A stretch of DNA of 64,000 bases from contig CAWBNH010000012.1 in the NCBI GenBank assembly GCA_963790085.1, positions 61,863 through 125,862 of the forward strand. Direction: 5' to 3'. The stretch's first letter is position 1. Each line of letters opens with the position of its first letter. This document shows positions 59,341-64,000 of this stretch, piece by piece. The stretch is from CAXMST01 sp963790085. Lineage in GTDB: Bacteria > Actinomycetota > Thermoleophilia > Solirubrobacterales > 70-9. Both the position numbers and the translations under genes were made by a program. The notes under the pieces were generated by a model. That model was not told the origin of the DNA. It saw nothing but the letters and a program-made list of their open reading frames with translations, and did not search any database.

Positions 59341-60018
59341 GTGGGGCCAGCAGGCACCAGATTCCGAACCCCGGCAGTTGAGAGTCGGCGAACCAAAGCT
59401 CTGAGCCAGATCGTGTTCGAAAGCACTCCGCCAAGCGCAACCAACTCGAGGCTTCCGGCCACGCTCGGGCCGCTCGCACGGACGGCGGTTGTCGTGTTCG
59501 CGGCCCTGGTCATGTACGCCGCGGTCCACGCCGACCGCGCCGCCGCTCGGTCGAAGTGCGCCGGGGCCGGCACCGCGCCCGCCAAGCTCAGCCAGAAGAA
59601 GGCCGAGCGCCTGACCGCCTGCGTCGTCAACCGCAAGCGCGGCAAGGCCGGGCTCAGGCGCCTGAAGTGGGTGCATAGCGTCCGCAAGGCGGCATCCCGC
59701 CACAGCGGGACGATGGTCCGCAAGCGCTGCTTCGCCCACACCTGCAGGGGCGAGCGCGACCTGACCGGGAGGCTGAGCAAGTCCCGTTACCTGCCCTGCA
59801 AGTGCACCTGGAGCGCCGGCGAGACGATCGCGATCGGCAACGGCCACGCGGCGTCGCCGAAGTCGGTGGTCCGCGGCTGGATGCACAGCCCGCCCCACCG
59901 CGCGGCCCTGATGGACCCCCGTTTCCGTCACATCGGGGTTGGCTTCCGGCGCGGAACGCCGTACGGGAACAGCCGCTCCTCGGCGACCTACACGGCCAAC
60001 TTCGGCTTCAAGCGCTGA
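59341..60018 (+). CDS. Secreted CAP (SCP/PR-1) domain protein
   Basis: A protein of up to 225 residues with an internal signal/anchor sequence (ARTAVVVFAALVMYAAVHAD) and a CAP domain: ACVVNRKRGKAGLRRLKW, the His-containing ASRHSGTMVRKRCFAHTC, GETIAIGNG and the hallmark VVRGWMHSPPHRAALMDPRF. Several cysteines suggest disulfides outside the cell. Bacterial CAP proteins are often wall-associated; function unknown. The start is uncertain: GTG 59341 gives 225 residues, GTG 59413 gives 201 and places the signal peptide nearer the N-terminus. Confidence 0.83.
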   Translation: MGPAGTRFRTPAVESRRTKALSQIVFESTPPSATNSRLPATLGPLARTAVVVFAALVMYAAVHADRAAARSKCAGAGTAPAKLSQKKAERLTACVVNRKRGKAGLRRLKWVHSVRKAASRHSGTMVRKRCFAHTCRGERDLTGRLSKSRYLPCKCTWSAGETIAIGNGHAASPKSVVRGWMHSPPHRAALMDPRFRHIGVGFRRGTPYGNSRSSATYTANFGFKR

Positions 60019-60070
60019 GGCCGATCGGCCGCGGGCCGCCGGCCTCGGCGGCGGACTAGGCTCCGGCGCC

Positions 60071-60142
60071 ATGACCGGCCCGCGACGCTCTCAATACCTT
60101 CGCGGGTCGCAGTTGGCGCTGACCATGGGGACGGCCCGCTGA
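60071..60142 (+). other. 23-codon reading frame overlapping the MFS gene start
   Basis: ATG at 60071 lies 8 nt after TAGGCT (60057-60062), the spacing of other presumed leaderless starts here. It opens MTGPRRSQYLRGSQLALTMG and stops at TGA 60140-60142, which overlaps the CTG codon (60139) where the MFS frame could begin. It may be a leader peptide, or the true 5' end of the MFS gene separated by a one-base indel. Confidence 0.4.
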
Positions 60143-61344
60143 GTCCCCGGCGGCGCCGGGCGATCCTCGCGGTCGCGATCGGGGCGATCGCCCTCGATAC
60201 GGCGCTGCTCGGGCTGATCGCCCCTCTGCTACCCGAGATCGAGCGCCGCACAGGCGCCTCCGAGGCCGAGCTCGGGCTCGCCCTCGGCGCCTACGCGCTC
60301 CCGATCCTGGTCGTCTCGCTGCCGCTCGGTCGCGCCGCCGACCGCGTCGGCCGCCGGCCGCTGCTGCTCGGAGGGCTGCTGTTGACTGCGGCGGGGTCAG
60401 TGCTGATCGCCCTTCCCGAGTCGCTGCCGCCCCTGATCGGGGGCCGCGCGATCCAGGGCGTCGGCTCGGCCGCGAGCTGGATCGCCGCGCTGGCGGTCGT
60501 CTCCGACCTCGCGCCCCCGGGGCGCAAGGGCGAGTCGATCGGCTTCGCGCTGGCGGCGAACAGCGTCGGTGCGATCGGCGGGCCCGCGCTCGGCGGGATC
60601 AGCGGCGACGCGATCGGATTCGAGTTCCCGTTCCTGTTCGTCGCGAGCCTCGCGATCGGCCTGGCGCTGGCCGGCAGCTTCGTCTTGCCGAGGGGCGCCG
60701 AGAAGGCGCGCGCTGCGCAGCAGACCCGCGTCGGTGAGCTGTTCAGGCTCGCGCTCTCACGCCCGGTCGTGCCGGCGACGATCAGCGTGATCGCCGGCGC
60801 GACCGCGCTCGGTGTGGTCGAGGTCGCGGCGCCGCTCGACGGCGACGAGCGACTTGGCCTCAGCGCGGCGGCGATCGGTGCCGTGTTCGCTGCGACGATC
60901 GCGCTCGACGCGGTCGCGGCGCCGCTCGCCGGTCGCGCGAGCGACCGGCGGGGCCGCGTGCCGATCTCGCTGCTCGGCCTGCTGCTGCTCGCCGCATCGC
61001 TCGTGCTGCTCGCGCTGCTGCCGGGGGTTGCAGGCTTCGTGGTCGGTCTGTCGGTCTTCGGGATCGGATCGAGCACGATGTTCGCCTCTGCGGTGCCCTG
61101 GCTCGACGATTCCTTCGGCCACCTCGACAAGGGATTCGGATACGGGTTCCTGAATCTGGTCTACTCGACCGGCTACGCGCTCGGACCGATCGCGGCAGGA
61201 GTCGTCCTCCAGACCTCGGGGGCCGATCTGACCTACTTCCTGGCGGCAGCTCTGGTGCTCGTCGTCGTCGCCGTCATGTTCTCGCGCCGCTCGGAGCTCC
61301 GGGCGCCGCGGCCCCGGCTGATGCGGCCGCTGATGCGGGAGTAG
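60139..61344 (+). CDS. Major facilitator superfamily transporter, no canonical start codon
   Basis: About 401 residues with twelve membrane helices. Helix 1 (RRAILAVAIGAIALDTALLG), the loop motif GRAADRVGRRPLL (motif A) and the second-half counterpart GRASDRRGRVP are all in frame. The family N-terminus starts near 60139, but between the TGA at 60016 and TTG 60382 no ATG, GTG or TTG occurs in this frame. CTG 60139 overlaps the stop of the 23-codon frame; alternatively one more G in the GGGG at 60127-60130 would join the ATG at 60125 (or 60071) to this frame. The substrate is unknown; the layout is that of drug or sugar efflux proteins. Confidence 0.82.
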   Translation: MSPRRRRAILAVAIGAIALDTALLGLIAPLLPEIERRTGASEAELGLALGAYALPILVVSLPLGRAADRVGRRPLLLGGLLLTAAGSVLIALPESLPPLIGGRAIQGVGSAASWIAALAVVSDLAPPGRKGESIGFALAANSVGAIGGPALGGISGDAIGFEFPFLFVASLAIGLALAGSFVLPRGAEKARAAQQTRVGELFRLALSRPVVPATISVIAGATALGVVEVAAPLDGDERLGLSAAAIGAVFAATIALDAVAAPLAGRASDRRGRVPISLLGLLLLAASLVLLALLPGVAGFVVGLSVFGIGSSTMFASAVPWLDDSFGHLDKGFGYGFLNLVYSTGYALGPIAAGVVLQTSGADLTYFLAAALVLVVVAVMFSRRSELRAPRPRLMRPLMRE

Positions 61345-61361
61345 GAGTAGGGTGAGGCGCG

Positions 61362-62222
61362 ATGGGACATTCGGATGAGGAGAAGGAGATGGATGCTGCC
61401 GGGTCGCAGGCCGACGAGCTGAACGAGGTCAAGAAGCGAAGCCGGGCGACCTGGGCCGCAGGCGATTTCGATGCGGTCGCCGAGCTGATCCTCGACGTCG
61501 GCGAGGCGGTCGTCGGGCGACTCGGGGTCGAGCCGGGGGAGAGGGTGCTCGATGTCGCCGCAGGGACCGGCAACGCGGCGATCCCGGCCGCGGTTGCAGG
61601 CGCCGCCGTCGTCGCCTCCGACCTGACGCCGGAGCTGTTCGAGGCGGGACGGCGCCGGGCCGAGGCGGCCGGCGTCGAGCTCGAGTGGGTCGAGGCCGAT
61701 GCCGAGGCGCTGCCGTTCGACGACGACTCCTTCGACGCGGTCGTCTCGACCTTCGGCCACATGTTCGCGCCCCGCCACGAGGTCGCCGCCGCCGAGATCG
61801 TCCGCGTGACCCGACCGGGCGGGCGCTTCGGTCTCTGCTGCTGGAAGCCGGACGGCAAGGTGGGCACGTTCTTCGCGACGATCGGCAAGCACACGGGCCC
61901 ACCGCCGGGGGTCACCGTTCCACCGCCGATGTGGGGCACCGTCGACCACTGCACGGCGATGTTCGAGGGGACGGGCGTCGAGCTCGAGTTCGAGCATGCG
62001 ACGACGCGGATGGACTTCGCCGACGCGGAGGAAGCCGTCGACCTGTACGAGACGAAGTTCGGCCCGGTCGTGATGGCGAAGGCGGCGCTCGAGCCGGAGG
62101 GCCGCTGGGAGCCGCTTCGAGAGGACCTGCTGGCGCTGTTCGAGGCGGAGTCTGAGCCGACCGAGAGCGGCCTCGGCTTCGAGGCGGAGTACCTGCTGAT
62201 CCTCGGCCGCAGGCCCGCCTGA
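61362..62222 (+). CDS. Class I SAM-dependent methyltransferase
   Basis: A 286-residue methyltransferase: motif I VLDVAAGTGNAAIPAAV near 62-78, acidic motif II ASDLTPELF, motif III EADAEALPFDDDSFDAVVS, and the following RVTRPGGRFGLCCW. The Methyltransf_11/25 layout fits small-molecule methylation; the substrate is unknown. ATG at 61362 follows TAGGGT (61348-61353) by 8 nt and has no Shine-Dalgarno. Confidence 0.9.
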   Translation: MGHSDEEKEMDAAGSQADELNEVKKRSRATWAAGDFDAVAELILDVGEAVVGRLGVEPGERVLDVAAGTGNAAIPAAVAGAAVVASDLTPELFEAGRRRAEAAGVELEWVEADAEALPFDDDSFDAVVSTFGHMFAPRHEVAAAEIVRVTRPGGRFGLCCWKPDGKVGTFFATIGKHTGPPPGVTVPPPMWGTVDHCTAMFEGTGVELEFEHATTRMDFADAEEAVDLYETKFGPVVMAKAALEPEGRWEPLREDLLALFEAESEPTESGLGFEAEYLLILGRRPA

Positions 62223-62273
62223 GGCAGGCGCCTCGGATTCGGCCTTCGAGGGCTTCCTATACTCGTGCGCCCC

Positions 62274-62346
62274 GCGGGCGAGGTGTAACTGGTTGCACGT
62301 CAGCCTTCCAAGCTGAAGGAAGCGGGTTCGAGTCCCGTCGCCCGCT
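62274..62346 (+). tRNA. tRNA-Gly (anticodon TCC)
   Basis: 73 nt: acceptor GCGGGCG with CGCCCGC, anticodon stem TCAGC/GCTGA around CTTCCAA (anticodon TCC), T-arm GCGGGTTCGAGTCCCGT. Discriminator T. No CCA encoded. Confidence 0.95.
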
Positions 62347-62385
62347 CTGACCACCCGCCGGGTATCCCCTAGACTCGCCGCGTCA

Positions 62386-62459
62386 CGGGGCGTGGCGCAG
62401 TTTGGTAGCGCATTCGACTGGGGGTCGAAAGGTCGCTGGTTCAAATCCAGTCGCCCCGA
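62386..62459 (+). tRNA. tRNA-Pro (anticodon GGG)
   Basis: 74 nt: acceptor CGGGGCG with CGCCCCG, D-arm GCGCAGTTTGGTAGCGC, anticodon stem TTCGA/TCGAA around CTGGGGG (anticodon GGG), T-arm CTGGTTCAAATCCAG. Discriminator A, no CCA. Its 62414-62440 segment recurs at 63974-64000. Confidence 0.96.
62414..62440 (+). repeat. Attachment-site-like direct repeat, copy inside tRNA-Pro(GGG)
   Basis: Bases from the anticodon stem to the start of the T-arm (TCGACTGGGGGTCGAAAGGT...) are identical to the last 27 bases of the window. tRNA anticodon/T-arm segments are the classic crossover sites of tyrosine integrases, so this is probably one end of an inserted element. Confidence 0.75.
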
Positions 62460-62507
62460 TGTCGACGGCGTTGGCTAGAGCACGGGGCGCGGTAGTCTCG
62501 CCGTGCG

Positions 62508-63818
62508 ATGCGCGTGATCGTCGTCGGAGCCGGAGTCGCTGGGCTGACCGCCGCGGACGCGGCGCGCTGTGCGGGCGCCGACGTCACGGTCCTAGAGGCG
62601 CGCGATCGGATCGGAGGACGAACCTGGACCGCGCCGCTCGGCGCGGGCTCGGTCGACCTCGGGGCCGCTTGGGTCCACGGACCGGTCGGCAACCCGCTCG
62701 CCGAGGCGCTCGCAGGCGCCGGGATCAGCACCCGCAACGACGGCTCGTTTGGCTCCGGGATGGCGGTCTGGGCCGACGGCTGGGCCGCCGCGCCGGAGGC
62801 GACCGCGGTCGCGATCGCCCTCGAGGCGGGCTGGGACCCGGCAGACGTACCCGCCGGCGTGGCAACCAACGACAGCTTTGTGGACGGGGTTGAGTGGTTC
62901 ATTGCTGATCGTGAGTTCGACGCCGGGACGCGCGAGCTGGTCCGGTTCGCGCTCACCTGGGTGGCCGGCGGCGGCTTCATCTCGGGCGCGCCCGATCGGA
63001 TCTCCCTCGCCGGTGCCGCCGCCTACGAGGAGGGAGGGGGCGGAAACCTGGTCCCAACCGGGGGCTATCGAACTCTCGTCGATCGGCTGGCGTCCGGGCT
63101 CGACATTCGACTCGGTACTCCCGCCACGGTCATCGAGCACGGTGGTCCCACCGTCGTCGTCCGGTCTGCCGACGATGTCTTCGAGGCCGATCGGGTCGTG
63201 GTGGCGGTGCCGCTCGGGGTGCTTCAAGCCGGGGACCTCGCCTTCGATCCCCCGGTGGCCGGCTCCCATGCAGCGGCCGTCGGGCGGCTGGCCATGGGAA
63301 CCCTCGAGAAAGTGGTCTTCCGATTCCGGGACCGCTTCTGGCCGGAGTCCTTCCGTTGGATCACGCATGTCGCTGACGATCGTGCCTTCCCGCAGTGGGT
63401 CGACCTCAGTAGCCACACGGGTTCGCCCACCCTCGCGGCCCTCTACAACGCGACTTACACGCCCCCTCTTGCCGGAGCCCCGACGGACCTGCGGGCCGGA
63501 TTGGCGCTCGACGTCCTGCGCAAGATGTTCGGCTCGGTGCCTGATCCGGAGCAGACGCTGGTGACCGACTGGACCGCGGATCCTTGGTCGCGCGGGTCCT
63601 ACAGCTACGTACCGGTCGGTGCCACACCCGACGACATGGGGCTGCTCGCCGAGCCGGTCTCCGAGCGCCTGGTGCTCGCGGGGGAGGCCACCGTTCCGGA
63701 GTGCTACGGCACCGTTCATGCGGCCTTCGGCTCGGGCCTGCGGGCGGCGGCCCAGGCACTTGGGGAGCGACCCGAGCGGATCTCGCTCGGCGACGTTCCC
63801 CGATCCTGGCTCGACTAG
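62508..63818 (+). CDS. Flavin-containing amine oxidase (polyamine/monoamine oxidase family)
   Basis: A 436-residue FAD enzyme: N-terminal dinucleotide motif VIVVGAGVAGLTAADAA, then LEARDRIGGRTWTAPLG, GAAWVHGPVGNPL, the substrate-domain VVVAVPLGVLQAGDLAF, and the C-terminal FAD motif LVLAGEATVPECYGTVHAAFGSG. Relatives oxidise polyamines, monoamines or amino acids, releasing peroxide. ATG at 62508 follows TAGTCT (62493-62498) by 9 nt. It is the only gene between the two copies of the tRNA-Pro segment and so may be horizontally acquired cargo. Confidence 0.9.
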   Translation: MRVIVVGAGVAGLTAADAARCAGADVTVLEARDRIGGRTWTAPLGAGSVDLGAAWVHGPVGNPLAEALAGAGISTRNDGSFGSGMAVWADGWAAAPEATAVAIALEAGWDPADVPAGVATNDSFVDGVEWFIADREFDAGTRELVRFALTWVAGGGFISGAPDRISLAGAAAYEEGGGGNLVPTGGYRTLVDRLASGLDIRLGTPATVIEHGGPTVVVRSADDVFEADRVVVAVPLGVLQAGDLAFDPPVAGSHAAAVGRLAMGTLEKVVFRFRDRFWPESFRWITHVADDRAFPQWVDLSSHTGSPTLAALYNATYTPPLAGAPTDLRAGLALDVLRKMFGSVPDPEQTLVTDWTADPWSRGSYSYVPVGATPDDMGLLAEPVSERLVLAGEATVPECYGTVHAAFGSGLRAAAQALGERPERISLGDVPRSWLD

Positions 63819-63861
63819 GTCGGGGAAGAGCCGTCACTCCGGCCGGCTGTGGGCTTGGCGG

Positions 63862-63882
63862 CGGTGGTACCACCGTGGTACC
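63862..63882. repeat. Overlapping perfect palindromes near the putative attachment site
   Basis: CGGTGGTACCACCG (63862-63875) is a perfect 14-bp palindrome, and GGTACCAC-C-GTGGTACC (63866-63882) overlaps it. Such symmetric sites are typical binding sites for dimeric regulators or recombination accessory proteins. Confidence 0.6.
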
Positions 63883-63886
63883 GACT

Positions 63887-63958
63887 GATGCGTCCTATCC
63901 GTCCAGGGAGTGCACGGCCCGGGACAGAATGGACACATCGGACGCTCCGGGACGCATC
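63887..63958. repeat. Inverted repeat flanking 54 bp next to the attachment-like repeat
   Basis: GATGCGTCC (63887-63895) and GGACGCATC (63950-63958) are perfect complements. They lie 15 bp before the second tRNA-Pro segment, in DNA without a gene (63819-63973). Arm-type sites of an integrase would look like this. Confidence 0.5.
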
Positions 63959-63973
63959 GACACCCCCGCCTCA

Positions 63974-64000
63974 TCGACTGGGGGTCGAAAGGTCGCTGGT
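63974..64000 (+). repeat. Attachment-site-like direct repeat, second copy (cut by window end)
   Basis: The final 27 bases repeat tRNA-Pro(GGG) 62414-62440 exactly. The D-arm and acceptor 5' half are absent, so this is a tRNA fragment, not a second gene. The repeat runs off the window; whether it continues to the tRNA 3' end cannot be seen. Confidence 0.75.

Noticed and set aside
59218..59412. Second cyclic-di-AMP riboswitch before the CAP-domain gene
   Set aside because: Some similar words occur (GATTCCGAACCCC), but the invariant GTCAGCTAACC block and the GGGG-GAATC segment in the right order are missing.
1..64000. CRISPR arrays, insertion sequences, rRNA genes
   Set aside because: No regularly spaced repeats, no transposase motifs with terminal repeats, and no rRNA sequence were seen on either strand.

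Overview
The window is very GC-rich DNA packed with genes on both strands. Its gene content points to an actinomycete of the class Thermoleophilia (Solirubrobacterales-like). The signs are GuaB3 beside GuaA, a DUF3352 lipoprotein, an L13-S9 pair whose S9 carries a long acidic extension, an A2-type caa3/aa3 oxidase locus, and tRNA genes without an encoded CCA. This placement is inference from gene families, not a phylogeny.

Layout. 1-3589: end of a PfkB-family sugar kinase, then guaB3-guaA (purine synthesis). 3607-4954 (minus): a secreted M23 peptidase behind a cyclic-di-AMP (ydaO-type) riboswitch. 5092-9815: rplM-rpsI behind a terminator-like hairpin, then glmM and glmS (amino-sugar supply for the wall). 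9862-16057: DUF3352 lipoprotein, acpS, nnr, alr and a CCA-adding enzyme, mostly in overlapping start/stop arrangement. 16021-25510: glycosyltransferases, HIT protein, crotonase-like enzyme, infA, a DrrA-type ABC exporter and small secreted or zinc-ribbon proteins. 25580-29864: cytochrome oxidase subunits II, I and III with an unknown two-repeat protein between I and III. 30099-33968: a 1289-residue cyclase/ATPase/TPR regulator. 34724-40153: diheme cytochrome c, CBS protein, two tiny membrane proteins, ctaB, and a second pair of oxidase subunits I and II. 40256-51502: PAP2, YbhN-like and DMT membrane proteins, trxB, an MBL hydrolase, a fatty-acid/aminotransferase operon, a rhodanese and a frameshifted LamG-like gene. 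51527-55136: NUDIX, SDR, OsmC, cobalamin adenosyltransferase, DUF1015. 55227-62459: six tRNA genes interspersed with SRAP, glycosyltransferase, YihY, CAP, MFS and methyltransferase genes. 62508-64000: a flavin amine oxidase between an intact tRNA-Pro(GGG) and a second copy of that tRNA's interior at the window edge.

The most striking observation is the second oxidase pair (37452-40153). It is a full-length subunit I homologue that keeps the fold signatures but has lost five of the six metal-ligand histidines (all three CuB ligands, the heme a3 ligand and one heme a ligand). Its partner subunit II homologue has serines in place of both CuA cysteines. Both reading frames are intact and sit in an apparent operon with heme O synthase, so this looks like a maintained, non-catalytic pseudo-oxidase. 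A genuine oxidase with all ligands is encoded 9 kb away.

A second window-wide pattern is the start-site architecture. About twenty genes on both strands have a TAnnnT hexamer ending 6-9 nt (sometimes 10-12) before the start codon and no Shine-Dalgarno sequence, as expected for leaderless transcripts. Genes inside operons instead use GTGA/ATGA/TGATG overlaps. Several genes lack a canonical start codon where the family N-terminus begins.
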